From NCBI RefSeq assembly GCF_009193255.1, contig NZ_WACG01000001.1, positions 372,001 to 436,000 of the forward strand: a stretch of 64,000 nucleotides of DNA, given 5' to 3'. The notes below the pieces were generated by a model. That model was not told the origin of the DNA and searched no databases. It worked only from the letters and a program-made list of their open reading frames with translations. The DNA comes from Arthrobacter koreensis (lineage in GTDB: Bacteria; Actinomycetota; Actinomycetes; Actinomycetales; Micrococcaceae). Shown here one piece after another: positions 1 through 9,234 of the stretch; the first letter of the stretch is position 1; every line of letters begins with the position of its first letter. Both the position numbers and the translations under genes were made by a program.

Positions 1-213
1 AAACTCAAACGAGCCCTGTTCCTCTCAGCCTTCGCCGCTCTGCATCATCCACCGTCCAGGGCGTACTACGACCGCAAACGTGCGGAAGGTAAACGCCACA
101 ACCAAGCCATTATTGCCCTGGCCCGGCGCCGTTCTGATGCCCTGTTCGCCATGCTCCGCGACGGCACCCTTTATGAAGACCCGGCACTTAAGAACCTGCC
201 CTCAGCCGCTTGA
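1..213 (+). CDS. IS110-family transposase, C-terminal fragment (cut by window edge)
   Basis: The frame is open from the first base and ends at TGA 211-213, giving the last 70 residues of a protein whose start lies outside the window. The segment reads like the C-terminal end of an IS110/IS1111 (DEDD-type, Transposase_20) transposase: a 'RAYYDRKRAEGKRHNQAI' stretch, then 'ALARRRSDALFAMLRDGTLY', which is the usual ending of this family. The family moves through a RuvC-like nuclease domain at the N-terminus, which cannot be seen here, so intactness is unknown. It marks the left boundary of an accessory region carrying restriction genes. Confidence 0.8.
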   Translation, partial: KLKRALFLSAFAALHHPPSRAYYDRKRAEGKRHNQAIIALARRRSDALFAMLRDGTLYEDPALKNLPSAA

Positions 214-240
214 CCAAAACCATAGAGGCACCCCCCCCCC
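1..240 (+). mobile_element. Right end of an IS110-type insertion sequence
   Basis: The transposase stop codon is followed within 30 bases by 'accatagaggca' and an uninterrupted run of ten C at 231-240. A short C-rich tail after the stop is common at IS110 right ends, which have no classical terminal inverted repeats. The exact end of the element cannot be fixed without the left end or an empty site. Confidence 0.5.
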
Positions 241-892
241 GGAGCAGCCTGACCGAAGTCTTGCCGTGTCTGGGTGGACGGCGACGCCAGAGTTTGACGT
301 GGAGAAGGCGGTTTAGGCAGCTCAGCTCAGGCTATGAGGCACCTCTTCAACCGATACGGCCGCATAGGTCCGCACGATCGCACCATCAACGCATGAAGGC
401 CGGCCTCAGGGCTGCCGAGCCTCCAGCCTAGAGTTCGGGCGTCGAACAGCGACGTCAAGAAGGTCTCGCTGAACCTTTACGGTGAAGCGCCTCATCGGAT
501 CAGAGGACACGGAGCCATCGACGCTTCCCGGATCGTCGGGTGGTACAAGTCGACCTACTAGAGGCACCGCTCTGTAGATGAAGTCATGTAAACTCCGGTC
601 GCTGGCTGCAGCTTCTGAGACAACGTTCGCAGAACCTTTGCCCGTACGTCGCCGGCAAACGAATCCCGTCTCATCAAAGAGATGTCTGCGAGGCCGTCGA
701 TTGTCGGTCCCCGTCTGTAGCTTTGCCACTGTCGACAGGAAGGCTGGCACCCTAAACGTCCCCGAAGCCGAGACCATGAATCTGCGGATGGAGAGGATCT
801 GAAGACTTGGTGTCCGTCAAGCAGCGAGAACGTCCCAACTGCGTGGATGGCCCAGTGCCCCGCAGGCGGCCGATACTGGCACGCGGGCACGG
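214..892. other. Gene-poor stretch between IS remnant and XRE gene
   Basis: About 680 bases with no convincing gene. Several frames of 70-210 codons are open on both strands, but none has a ribosome-binding site or recognisable protein features. A short plus-strand frame ending in TAG near 561 (contains 'DVKKVSLNLYGEAPHRIRG') could be the tail of a decayed gene, but I do not recognise it. This is most likely debris between a mobile element and the restriction locus. Confidence 0.5.
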
Positions 893-1102
893 TCAGTCGT
901 CGTCCCTCAGTTCGAGCTTCAGCCCGAGGGCCCGCGCGACTTTGGCGATGGTCGCGGTCGTGACATCGTTGTTCGCCTCGACACGGGCGATGGTCGGGCG
1001 CGACAGCCCTGACTTCTCGCCGAGCTCCCCCTGCGACCACCCCTGCCTCTTGCGGGCTTCGCGGATGACATCGCCGATGCCCGCCTCCGGCTGCAGGGTC
1101 AT
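893..1102 (-). CDS. Small XRE-family helix-turn-helix protein, coupled to hsdR
   Basis: A 69-aa protein made almost entirely of one HTH_3/XRE domain: 'IGDVIREARKRQGWSQGELG' (helices 1-2) and 'GLSRPTIARVEANNDVTTAT' (recognition helix), then 'KVARALGLKLEL'. It binds DNA as a dimer in related proteins and resembles HigA-type antitoxins and controller proteins, but no toxin gene lies beside it. Its ATG overlaps the hsdR stop as ATGA (1099-1102), so it is translated with the restriction subunit and is the last gene of the hsdM-hsdS-hsdR operon. Possible roles are autoregulation of the RM operon or an orphan antitoxin remnant. The DNA-binding assignment is firm; the role is inferred. Confidence 0.85.
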   Translation of the reverse strand: MTLQPEAGIGDVIREARKRQGWSQGELGEKSGLSRPTIARVEANNDVTTATIAKVARALGLKLELRDDD

Positions 1103-4100
1103 TCTTTCGGCTCCTCGGTCTCGTCGCCGTCATCCGGATCGGAGCGATGCTGAGCGTGGAGTGCATCTGCGGCAATGTCCGACATCTGGCCAAGAAACGC
1201 CGGGTCAGTCATGTAGGACTGGATTTCCCGGGACTCCTTGACGGTATTCAACACAGCCAGGCCAACGGCGCCGCTGAATCCTTCTGAGGCCTTGAGCTGG
1301 GCAACTGTGTTGTTCTTCGCCATCGCCACAGCCTCCTCGTTCGCGTCGAGGAACCCCCAGAAGGTCGTGATGAAGCCAGCGACGCTGTCCGGGCTCACGT
1401 CGATCCCCTTGGCCTTGAACATTTCATTGACCTTATCGATGGCCTCGTTCAGCGGACCGCGTTTCAGCGCGACGCTGCCGGCGTGCTCGCCGTCGAAGAC
1501 TGGGAACTTGATGCCCTCGGTACTACCGTCGCTGAGCGAGTAGTCCTCCTCGATCGCGGACGGGACTAGCTTGACGCCTGAAAGCTGCACGCCCTCGAGG
1601 TAGCTGTCGTCGCGGTCCTCGCCATCGGTATGGAGGTTCCGGCCCAGAATGGTCGCCAGAATGGCACGGCGGTGCAACTCCGGGTCCTGGTAGTCGACGA
1701 TCTGGCTGAGGAACTGCCAAGCGTTGCGATACCCGAGCACGTCGGCGCGAAAGGACTCGAGCTTCTCCTTCCCCTTCTTATCGTTCGAGAGCACGGCCTG
1801 CCTCCACTGACCGGCCCAGCGGTTCTTAATGGGTGCGAGGACCTTGGCGATCGCCTCACCACCGGAGTCCTGGAGGAAGGCATCGGCGACGGCGTCCATC
1901 TCATCACGGGTGTACAGCCCCGCGGTGTCCAGACGCTCCCCCAGCGTTATCAGGGCGTTCGGGTCGACGTCACCTTCGACGTGCGCATCAGAGTAATAGA
2001 GCTTGAAGTCCGCCTGAATGCTGGCCGGAGTGTTCCGGAAGTCGACGACCATCGGCGCTGTCTTGCCAGGATAGATCCGGTTGAGCCGTGAGAGCGTCTG
2101 AACCGTGGCGACGCCCGAAAGCTTCTTGTCAACGTACATCGCCATGAGCCGCGGCTCGTCGAAGCCCGTCTGAAATTTGTTGGCCACAATTAGAACTCGG
2201 TAGACGCCCTGTTCACGGAAAGCTTTGCCGACGTCGCTGACGCCATTGACTGCGACCTCGGTGACGCCCTCGCCGGCCTCGTCCGTGAGGGAACCGGAAA
2301 ACGCCGCGAGCGTGTGGATTTCGTAGCCCTTCTCCGCGATGTAGGTGTCCATCTTCCGCGACCAGCTCAGCGCCTCCATGCGAGAGCTCGTGACCACCAT
2401 GGCGCGAGCCTCCCCGTCGAGGAGCGGCTGCACATTCCGCCGGAAGTGCTCGACCACGACCCGCACCTTCTGTGCGATTGCCGTAGGGTGGAGCCTCGCA
2501 TAGCGAACGATGTTCGAGACCGCTTCTCCGGTGTTTACCTGAACCTCTTGCTCAGAGTCCCTGCAATCGAGGGAGTTCTTGACGTGGAGGAACATGTCGT
2601 AGGTCGAGTAGTTGGTCAACACATCGAGGATGAAGTCCTCCTCGATTGCCTGAGCCATCGTGTAGGTGTCGAAAGCCTCCCATCGGTCGTCGCGCTGCGT
2701 ACCGAAGAGGCGGAGCGTCTTCGCCTTGGGCGTAGCGGTGAATGCGACGAAGGTAATGTTTGCGGATGCTGCAATGGCCGAGTCCTCGGCGGCCAGGAGG
2801 TCTTCAGCACTGATGTCCTCGTCAGGGTCGAGCTCAACGTCGACGAGCAGCTCCTTGAGCTTCTTCGCGGCAGAACCCGTCTGCGAGGAGTGGGCCTCGT
2901 CCGCGACCACGGCCCAGCGCCGACCCCGCAGCTCCTGACTGTCCTCGATGAGCTTCATGACCTCGGGGAACGTCTGTAGCGTACAGGTGATGATGTGGTC
3001 GCCCTCGACTAGGGCCTTCTTCAACTGAGGGGACTTAGCCCCCGATTTCTCTCCCACGGTTACCACGAGGCCCTCACTCGCCTGCACGAGCTTCATGTCG
3101 TCTCGGATGTTCTCGTCGAGGACGGTGCGGTCTGTAACAACGATGACTGAGTCGAATGTCGACTTGGAGTCGGCACTCATGTGCCGGATCAGACGGTGGC
3201 TAAGCCAGGCAATCGTCTTTGTCTTGCCCGAGCCGGCCGAGTGCCAGATCAGGTAACGATTACCGGTGCCGTTAGCTTCGATGTCGGCGACCACCCGCTC
3301 AACGGCGCGGAGCTGATGAAAGCGGGGGAAGACCAGTCTGCCATCGTCCTTCTTGCCGGACCTGCTCGGTTCGAACAGCGCGAAGTCCTTGAGGATGCGC
3401 ATGAACGTCGTGCGCTCCAGAATCTCGCGCCACAGGTAGTTCGTCGAGGACCCAGTGCCCGAGGGAGGGTTCCCCCCGTGACCGTCGTTGCCCTTGTTGA
3501 ATGGCAAAAAGACCGTGTCCCCGCCCTGCAGTTTGGTCGTCATATAAACGAGGTCGTTGGACACCGCGAAGTGCACGAGAACGCGTCCGGGGGTGAGTAA
3601 TGGACGGCTCCTGCCCGGCTTTCGGTCCTCCTTGTACTGACGGATCGCACTGTTGACAGTCTGCGTATTGTCGGTCTTGAGCTCCATGGTCACTACAGGG
3701 AGTCCATTGGCGAGAAGCACGACGTCTATGCTCTCGTTTGTCTTCGTGTCGAAGCGGACCTGGCGCAGGACGCGGAGGCGGACGGAGTCGGACGCTTCGA
3801 CGACCTCGGTGAGTTTCGGGTTCGCAGGGGGAAACGCCATCATTGGGCCGAACTTCGCAGCAGGACGGCCAATCTGCGCGTAGGAAAAGCCTTTGCGCAA
3901 GACACCGAGCAATCCACCAACCGGGTGCCCGGTCGTCGGATCCATTCGCGTCGCTTTGGCGAGCTCCTTTGTGATGTGTGTCAGAAGCTTCCGTTCGGCA
4001 TCAGTCTTCTGCTCGCCGGCCAGGTCGCCTGGTACCGCTTTCTCGTACTCGTCCGGGTACTGAGTGGACATCCAATGCAGCACATCAGTCGGCACCATCG

Positions 4101-4218
4101 CCAGGTCGGCTTCCCAGCCGGCCGGTTTCCCGTCGTCCTCGTACAGCCACCCACGCTCGGCCAATTCTGAGCAGAGGTTCTCCTCGAACTCGTGTTCCAT
4201 CAGCTGTGCGTGACTCAT
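1099..4218 (-). CDS. hsdR: Type I restriction enzyme, R (endonuclease/translocase) subunit
   Basis: HsdR cuts unmethylated DNA after ATP-driven translocation, in complex with HsdM and HsdS. The 1039-aa length is normal. The N-terminal PD-(D/E)XK nuclease shows D165 in 'SIDVV' and E179-x-K181 in 'TMELKTDN'. The SF2 motor follows, with Walker A 'SAGSGKT' (327-333), DEAH box (440-443) and 'TATPK' (494-498), then the second RecA-like domain ('QTGFDEPRL', 'QTLSRLNR') and a helical C-terminus that would contact the methylase core. The start overlaps the hsdS stop by ATGA (4215-4218). All catalytic motifs are present, so the subunit looks functional. Confidence 0.96.
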   Translation of the reverse strand: MSHAQLMEHEFEENLCSELAERGWLYEDDGKPAGWEADLAMVPTDVLHWMSTQYPDEYEKAVPGDLAGEQKTDAERKLLTHITKELAKATRMDPTTGHPVGGLLGVLRKGFSYAQIGRPAAKFGPMMAFPPANPKLTEVVEASDSVRLRVLRQVRFDTKTNESIDVVLLANGLPVVTMELKTDNTQTVNSAIRQYKEDRKPGRSRPLLTPGRVLVHFAVSNDLVYMTTKLQGGDTVFLPFNKGNDGHGGNPPSGTGSSTNYLWREILERTTFMRILKDFALFEPSRSGKKDDGRLVFPRFHQLRAVERVVADIEANGTGNRYLIWHSAGSGKTKTIAWLSHRLIRHMSADSKSTFDSVIVVTDRTVLDENIRDDMKLVQASEGLVVTVGEKSGAKSPQLKKALVEGDHIITCTLQTFPEVMKLIEDSQELRGRRWAVVADEAHSSQTGSAAKKLKELLVDVELDPDEDISAEDLLAAEDSAIAASANITFVAFTATPKAKTLRLFGTQRDDRWEAFDTYTMAQAIEEDFILDVLTNYSTYDMFLHVKNSLDCRDSEQEVQVNTGEAVSNIVRYARLHPTAIAQKVRVVVEHFRRNVQPLLDGEARAMVVTSSRMEALSWSRKMDTYIAEKGYEIHTLAAFSGSLTDEAGEGVTEVAVNGVSDVGKAFREQGVYRVLIVANKFQTGFDEPRLMAMYVDKKLSGVATVQTLSRLNRIYPGKTAPMVVDFRNTPASIQADFKLYYSDAHVEGDVDPNALITLGERLDTAGLYTRDEMDAVADAFLQDSGGEAIAKVLAPIKNRWAGQWRQAVLSNDKKGKEKLESFRADVLGYRNAWQFLSQIVDYQDPELHRRAILATILGRNLHTDGEDRDDSYLEGVQLSGVKLVPSAIEEDYSLSDGSTEGIKFPVFDGEHAGSVALKRGPLNEAIDKVNEMFKAKGIDVSPDSVAGFITTFWGFLDANEEAVAMAKNNTVAQLKASEGFSGAVGLAVLNTVKESREIQSYMTDPAFLGQMSDIAADALHAQHRSDPDDGDETEEPKE

Positions 4219-5372
4219 GCTACTTCCTTCTTGCCGGTGACGACATCGGTAATCAAGGCCGCGCGGCGCTCTACGAGCAGGGACTTAAGGTCGGCGACCT
4301 TCCCCAGCATGGCGTCGATCCTGCCAATGGTTTCTTCTAAAACTGCCACGATGCTCATTTGCGCGTCGACCGGAGGGTGCGGAACTCGCCAGCGGCGCAA
4401 GATTGTTTGACTGATGTTGGGTTGTCCTCCACCGACGGCCTGGCGAATGATGTCGTTTCGTTGGCCCCACAACGTGTAATAAAAGTATGTCGGATTGATG
4501 CCGCGAGGGCTGGAGAAGGCGCAGCAGGCCTGATTCAAGGTCGCGTCAGTCTTTAGGATGCCGAGACGACCGATAGTGGCTCCATACATCGCGATAAGGA
4601 TTGACCCGCTAGGGTGAATTCTTAGGGACGAAATCGAGTCGACAGCAGCTCTTGTCACGCGCTGGTTGGTTTCAAGGATCTCTTTCTCGCGGAGCTCGGA
4701 GCTCGTAACCCACGCGATCCCGTCCTCGCCGTCGCTGTAGAACTCTCGCTCTTTCGGAGTTGTCCCGCTACCAATCGAGTCGAACAAATGAGCAGTAGGC
4801 ACCGTCTCCCACCGCTCGCCGCTTGTCCGGAACTGAGTCTGACGCTGTATGACAGATAACTTACGGCTGTCGAGCTGTTCAGCGAGGTCGTCCAACTTCA
4901 CGATCATCGCATCGATCTCGCTGGTCTCATGGTCGAGGAAATCAGCGATGGCCCGTTGGGTGTTTAGGTCGAAGTCAGGCACGCGGAATTCACGGAGTCC
5001 AATCCACTCAGCGCGGGGCATCTTGGTGCCTTTCGAGGCCGCCTCAGCGTACTTGACGAAATCCCGGCTGCCTACGACGTAGCTGAGAAAACGAGGTAGG
5101 ACACCCTCAGAAGGCCGGTAGACATGAATGTCACCACCTGCGGTGCCTACACGGTCAGCCAACCAGTACTTCGCGAGATACGGTCGAAGCTTGCCAAACA
5201 GGATATCGCCATCGGAAAACGGGGTGCCCTTGGCTGAATAGTGTGACAGTTCTCCTTCGACGAGCCGTCCGACGCCGGAGACTATGTCCTCCAGAGAGAC
5301 TTGGAATTCCAAAGGTTCTGCGGATTCCGAGACGAGGCTGGCGACGGACCAGAAGGGGACGGTCCTACTCAA
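4215..5372 (-). CDS. hsdS: Type I restriction-modification specificity subunit S
   Basis: HsdS recognises the bipartite DNA target for the HsdM/HsdR complex. The 385-aa protein has two target-recognition domains (about 1-125 and 185-315). Each is followed by a helical spacer: the first contains 'QRAIADFLDHETSEIDAMI' and the second ends with 'LKSLLVERRAALITDVVTGK', which is the usual S-subunit coiled coil. TRD2 opens with 'RWETVPTAHLFDSIGSGTT'. It overlaps hsdM upstream by 8 bases and hsdR downstream by 4, so the three are one operon. The two TRDs differ, as expected for an asymmetric target; the target itself cannot be read from sequence. Confidence 0.95.
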   Translation of the reverse strand: MSRTVPFWSVASLVSESAEPLEFQVSLEDIVSGVGRLVEGELSHYSAKGTPFSDGDILFGKLRPYLAKYWLADRVGTAGGDIHVYRPSEGVLPRFLSYVVGSRDFVKYAEAASKGTKMPRAEWIGLREFRVPDFDLNTQRAIADFLDHETSEIDAMIVKLDDLAEQLDSRKLSVIQRQTQFRTSGERWETVPTAHLFDSIGSGTTPKEREFYSDGEDGIAWVTSSELREKEILETNQRVTRAAVDSISSLRIHPSGSILIAMYGATIGRLGILKTDATLNQACCAFSSPRGINPTYFYYTLWGQRNDIIRQAVGGGQPNISQTILRRWRVPHPPVDAQMSIVAVLEETIGRIDAMLGKVADLKSLLVERRAALITDVVTGKKEVA

Positions 5373-7320
5373 CGGCCTTCACCGCCTGGAACATTGCGCC
5401 GAGCTCGAGCATGATTTGCTGCACGTCGGCATCTATCTCTTCGAGGGGACGGGGCTCTTCGGGCACGTAGAAAATCCGAGTGAAGGGGATCTCGTTGCCC
5501 ACTTTGGCATTCGACCCGTCCCATCGCGCGCCCGGTGCGAACGGCAGAACTTCGCGCTTCATATGTTCGTCAAGGTCGTCACTCAAAGGCACTCGCTCGG
5601 TGAGCTTCCATCCATCCTCGAGAACAGGCTTTCCCTTCCGATCGATGGCCACAGGAGCAGAGTCATCGGGTGCGGCCATCGCCTTCATAGCGGCGTCGAC
5701 TAGCCCGACGCCGACCTTGAGACCGGCGGCAGTCGCGGCCTTCGGGAACACCTCCGGCAGGTCGTTCCATGCTGTACAGGCATGTGCGAGCGAGCGCAGG
5801 ACCTCGGCGTGTTTGTCCGTGAAATCCTTGCGCGAGCGGAGGGTATTAACGGCGTCCTCGGAGTAGCGAGTCGAAAGCCGTGCCTGTTTGTAGACAGGCA
5901 CGTCGCGGAACATGAAGTCTTCCTTCGTCATTACACGCGAGATCGAACGATCGGCATACTCGAATTCCTTGTACGCCTGCAGTACAACGTCACGGTTGAC
6001 ACGGCTCATTCGGCGGCGTTTATAGCCCATACTCTTTTGCAGCGGCTCCCACTGTCCGGAGCCGTCAATAAGTTGTATCTTGCCTCGGCGACCGGGCTCC
6101 TTGTTCGTGTCGAGAATCCACACGTAGGTCGATATGGCGGTGCCGTAGAACATCTCCGCAGGCAGTTGGATGATCGCGTCGATAAGGTCCTCGTCGAACA
6201 GCCACTGACGGATCGCGTTCGGGCCCTTGTCACTGTTGAAAAGGGGTGAAGCATTCGAGACAACGGCAGCGCGGCCGCCCTGCCCATTCTTGCCCGCAGG
6301 ACTTAGCTTGGACGCGCAGTGCGCGAGGAAAAGCATCTGACCATCGCTCTTCGATGGGAGACCGTGGCTGAACCGTGAACCTGGAGTCTTCGCCTGCGCC
6401 TTCACCGACGGCGCTTGGACTTCCCAGTCCATGCCGAATGGCGGGTTGGACAGTACGTAGTCGAAGGATTGATCAGCGTACTCATCACGGAGCAGCGTGT
6501 CACCACGAATGATTGCGTCAGGTCGGCCTCCTTGAATGAGGAGGTCAGCCTTGCCGAGAGCGAACGCCGACGGCATGAGTTCTTGACCGTAGAGTGTGAC
6601 GTCCACCTTCGCGTTGGTCCGCTTCAGGGCTTCCTGCGCCATCAGCAACATACCACCGGAGCCCGCGGTCGGATCGTAGACCGAACGCGCTGCATGATCA
6701 GAAGCAATCATGGCATCGTCGTTGCTCACCAGCACATCAACCATCAGTCGGATCGCATCGCGCGGCGTGTAAAAGTTACCGGCTGCCTTACCTTTCTTGT
6801 TGAAGGCCCGGTACATGACGTCCTCGAAGACATCGCCCATGCTCGTGTCGCTGAGGCTGCTCGGGCTGAAGTCGAGCGTGGAGAAGTGCTTGACGACCGC
6901 GTGGAGGCGGTTGGCATCAGCAAGGACCTGCGCACGCCGGTTAAATTCGAAGGCAGCCCAGATGTCTGCGATGTTATTTGAGAAGCCATCGATGTAGCTC
7001 TTGAGAGACTTGTCCACGTTGTCATCGACCGATGCAATGGTCGCTAGGTCAAGCGAGGAGACGTTGTAGAAGCTCAGTCCGAATCGGTCCTTGACCGCGA
7101 TGTCGATGAGGTGCTGGGGCATACCGGAGAACGCGTCAACGTACTTGATGACGTCGTCCTTGGTGTCGGCGAGCATGCACTCCAATCGCCGGAGGACGGT
7201 GAAGGGAAGGATGTAGTCGCCGTAGTCCTCCTCGTCGATAATGTTACGCAGGTACTTGTCTGCCGTGTCCCAGACGATCCGCGCCGTTGTCTTCCTAGAT
7301 GCTTGTGCCGAGTCGGCCAT
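5365..7320 (-). CDS. hsdM: Type I restriction-modification N6-adenine methyltransferase M subunit
   Basis: HsdM transfers a methyl group from SAM to adenine in the target chosen by HsdS. The 651-aa protein has the HsdM N-terminal helical domain (about 10-150), then the N6_Mtase fold: 'FYTPR' (183-187), SAM motif I 'DPTAGSGG' (216-223) and catalytic motif IV 'NPPF' (292-295) within 'SFDYVLSNPPFGMDW'. It is first in the operon; a GAGGAA ribosome-binding site lies about 9 bases before the ATG. It overlaps hsdS by 8 bases. The M-S-R order with a trailing XRE gene differs from the classical R-M-S order of EcoKI. Confidence 0.96.
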   Translation of the reverse strand: MADSAQASRKTTARIVWDTADKYLRNIIDEEDYGDYILPFTVLRRLECMLADTKDDVIKYVDAFSGMPQHLIDIAVKDRFGLSFYNVSSLDLATIASVDDNVDKSLKSYIDGFSNNIADIWAAFEFNRRAQVLADANRLHAVVKHFSTLDFSPSSLSDTSMGDVFEDVMYRAFNKKGKAAGNFYTPRDAIRLMVDVLVSNDDAMIASDHAARSVYDPTAGSGGMLLMAQEALKRTNAKVDVTLYGQELMPSAFALGKADLLIQGGRPDAIIRGDTLLRDEYADQSFDYVLSNPPFGMDWEVQAPSVKAQAKTPGSRFSHGLPSKSDGQMLFLAHCASKLSPAGKNGQGGRAAVVSNASPLFNSDKGPNAIRQWLFDEDLIDAIIQLPAEMFYGTAISTYVWILDTNKEPGRRGKIQLIDGSGQWEPLQKSMGYKRRRMSRVNRDVVLQAYKEFEYADRSISRVMTKEDFMFRDVPVYKQARLSTRYSEDAVNTLRSRKDFTDKHAEVLRSLAHACTAWNDLPEVFPKAATAAGLKVGVGLVDAAMKAMAAPDDSAPVAIDRKGKPVLEDGWKLTERVPLSDDLDEHMKREVLPFAPGARWDGSNAKVGNEIPFTRIFYVPEEPRPLEEIDADVQQIMLELGAMFQAVKAVE

Positions 7321-7660
7321 ACGTGCTCGTTCCTCAATCCGTTTCCTGTATCAAAGACTTTACATGCTTGACGTATCGGACAATTCCGTCTCGTGGCCGA
7401 AGCGCTCCGCAACCTCGCAACCTGCAGTCTTAAAAGTCCAAGACAACGGAAACATCGGCATCGCCAGCTGCGCCAGTCACACCACCACTTCCGGCATCTA
7501 TCGTCTAAATCTCATCGAGGACGGACCGACGTTGTGCCAATTCAACAGAATGAAACGTCGTCCGGCATTTGATTGTTGCCTCCATCCTCCAGCTCGAAAC
7601 GTGTACCGAAGGTGGGACGACCTCCTGATCGTGCCAGGAGTCATGGTCTTCAACACGTAC
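7321..7660. other. Intergenic region carrying the hsdM promoter side
   Basis: About 340 bases between hsdM and the membrane-protein gene, both read leftward. It must hold the promoter for the restriction operon (close to 7321-7400) and the 3' end of the upstream two-gene unit. No clear -35/-10 pair or hairpin with a U-tract could be assigned. A plus-strand open frame crosses the region but overlaps hsdM antisense and lacks protein character. Confidence 0.4.
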
Positions 7661-8251
7661 CTAGGATGCTTCCTTATCGCCTTCACGGAACGCAGCCAGG
7701 GATGCCTGCGTATAGTCGGTCCTGAATACCTCGAAGTATGCGCCGAATAGACGGCGTACCACTGTAGCGAAAAGCAGGACGATGTGCAGACCAAGAGCAA
7801 TTATGAGGGTGGTTCCGAAACGACCGAGCCACCCCGTGTGCAAGGTGCCTCCTAGGACGAGGGCAGTGACAACGATTCCGACGATGCAGAGCGCGAGAAA
7901 GGAAATGTAAAGGGAGGCAGCCGCGGTCTGACTTACCATTCTGGCGAGGCGGCCATTGCGCTTGAGGCTAACCGTTTCGGACATCTTGATCCGCAAGTTT
8001 GCAAGGAACACAAAGGACGTCAGCATCGACCCGACCAGAAGGCCACTGCCGCTCAGCATTGCAGAGAGCGTGGGTTGGGTTAGAGGCCCGCCGAAGACAG
8101 CAAAAAAGATCCCCGCTGCGACTGGGACGACAAACACGACCATCCGAGTCGGCCAAGCGATATGGCTTGCTTCAGTACGCCGAAGCCCTCCAAGCACCTG
8201 ACTAAACAGCTGCTTCAAGCTGAATCTCGCTAGGTCAGCTTCGCGGCCCAT
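7661..8251 (-). CDS. Four-helix membrane protein of unknown function
   Basis: Not recognised. The 196-aa protein has a charged, likely cytoplasmic N-terminus (about 1-32), a hydrophobic hairpin of two helices (about 35-52 and 60-85), a basic loop ('KMSETVSLKRNGRLARM') and a second pair of helices (about 108-133 and 142-165), ending in a polar tail. It starts 27 bases after the stop of the 314-aa gene and is probably its operon partner. A soluble protein paired with a small four-helix membrane protein beside a restriction locus recalls two-component defence systems, but no known family was identified. Confidence 0.7.
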   Translation of the reverse strand: MGREADLARFSLKQLFSQVLGGLRRTEASHIAWPTRMVVFVVPVAAGIFFAVFGGPLTQPTLSAMLSGSGLLVGSMLTSFVFLANLRIKMSETVSLKRNGRLARMVSQTAAASLYISFLALCIVGIVVTALVLGGTLHTGWLGRFGTTLIIALGLHIVLLFATVVRRLFGAYFEVFRTDYTQASLAAFREGDKEAS

Positions 8252-8278
8252 GGTTCCCTCCTTCGCTTAGCGATGAGT

Positions 8279-9223
8279 CTAGGACCAGGGTCCGACCGCC
8301 CACCATCCCGGGTCCCGTACAACTCCCTTTACCTCGAGGACTTCCTCCAGTACATCGTGACACGCACCCTCGAAGTCCTGGTCGCTCGGACGCCTCTGCT
8401 CGTCGATGGGGTAGACAAAGCGTGGCCAACCAGATGTGACGTTGATCGTTCGCTGCTTGCCGTCCTTAACCGTGACGATCTTCTGTTCGTCAAAGCCGTC
8501 GGCGTGGACGCCCAGCACAGGCGCCAGGTCAATGCTGGGGTGACCTGACAGGAGCGTCTTGAGTTCCCGCAATATCCGCCCTGCCTTCTGCCCTCCTGGA
8601 TCAATGTTCAGGTACAGCCTGAGTCCGCGGACGCCGGCCGGGTCAACCAGGGCCCCGTCGACTGCGTCACCGTGCTGTATTAGATCCACACCCTGAATAC
8701 CGACGTCATCCCGGCTCAGATAATTCTCCCACCCAACACCATCGGCGATGTCATGTTCGCCTCGGAGCGTGAGCATGTACTTGCGTAGACCCTTATCTAG
8801 CGCATTGAAAAAGTGTGTCATCAAACTGCCGTTGCCCTGGACCTCGAAGGCCGCCAAAAAAACTTTCTCGCTGGGGGGCACCACCGCCAAAATGCGCGCT
8901 GCCCTCAATACAGCCTCGTCCTCACCGATGTCCTTGCCATCGACCTGCTGGTGCGTGTTCGTGTCGACCACGCGCGCCGCGCTCCCGAAGGTGCCCGATG
9001 ACCCATACATCCGGAAAAGCCATCCAGCTTGCCGCAAGGAGTCCAGTGAGAAATAGGTGGAGCGCTTCTCGTCGCGCTCGCCCAGTCCAACTATCGACCT
9101 AAGTTCTTCGGCGATTAGTTCACCAATCGGTCGGCCTCCGATTAGGAAGGACATGTCAAGCGGGTCGTTGCGGCGCGTCTCCGTTACATGAAAAAGTCCA
9201 ACACGATAGCCGTAAGAAGTCAT
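8279..9223 (-). CDS. Uncharacterised 314-aa protein, partner of the membrane protein
   Basis: Not recognised. The protein is soluble, with no signal peptide or membrane segment. Its predicted alternation of short hydrophobic runs suggests an alpha/beta or beta-rich fold in the N-terminal two thirds ('YGYRVGLFHVTETRRNDPLD', 'EKVFLAAFEVQGNGSLMTHF') and a mixed C-terminus ('VRGLRLYLNIDPGGQKAGRI'). No Walker, HEPN, TIR or nuclease motif was found. GGGGG at about 9228-9232 in front of the ATG can serve as ribosome-binding site. A perfect palindrome sits 11 bases upstream of the start. Together with the following membrane protein it forms a two-gene unit next to the hsd operon. Confidence 0.75.
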   Translation of the reverse strand: MTSYGYRVGLFHVTETRRNDPLDMSFLIGGRPIGELIAEELRSIVGLGERDEKRSTYFSLDSLRQAGWLFRMYGSSGTFGSAARVVDTNTHQQVDGKDIGEDEAVLRAARILAVVPPSEKVFLAAFEVQGNGSLMTHFFNALDKGLRKYMLTLRGEHDIADGVGWENYLSRDDVGIQGVDLIQHGDAVDGALVDPAGVRGLRLYLNIDPGGQKAGRILRELKTLLSGHPSIDLAPVLGVHADGFDEQKIVTVKDGKQRTINVTSGWPRFVYPIDEQRRPSDQDFEGACHDVLEEVLEVKGVVRDPGWWAVGPWS

Positions 9224-9234
9224 CGATCCCCCAC

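Noticed and set aside
231-240. Run of ten C as a possible phase-variation tract
   Set aside because: It lies after the transposase stop and not within or directly before any gene, so slippage would have no visible effect.
7241-7750. 169-codon plus-strand frame crossing the hsdM upstream gap
   Set aside because: It overlaps hsdM and the membrane-protein gene antisense and shows no domain or ribosome-binding site.
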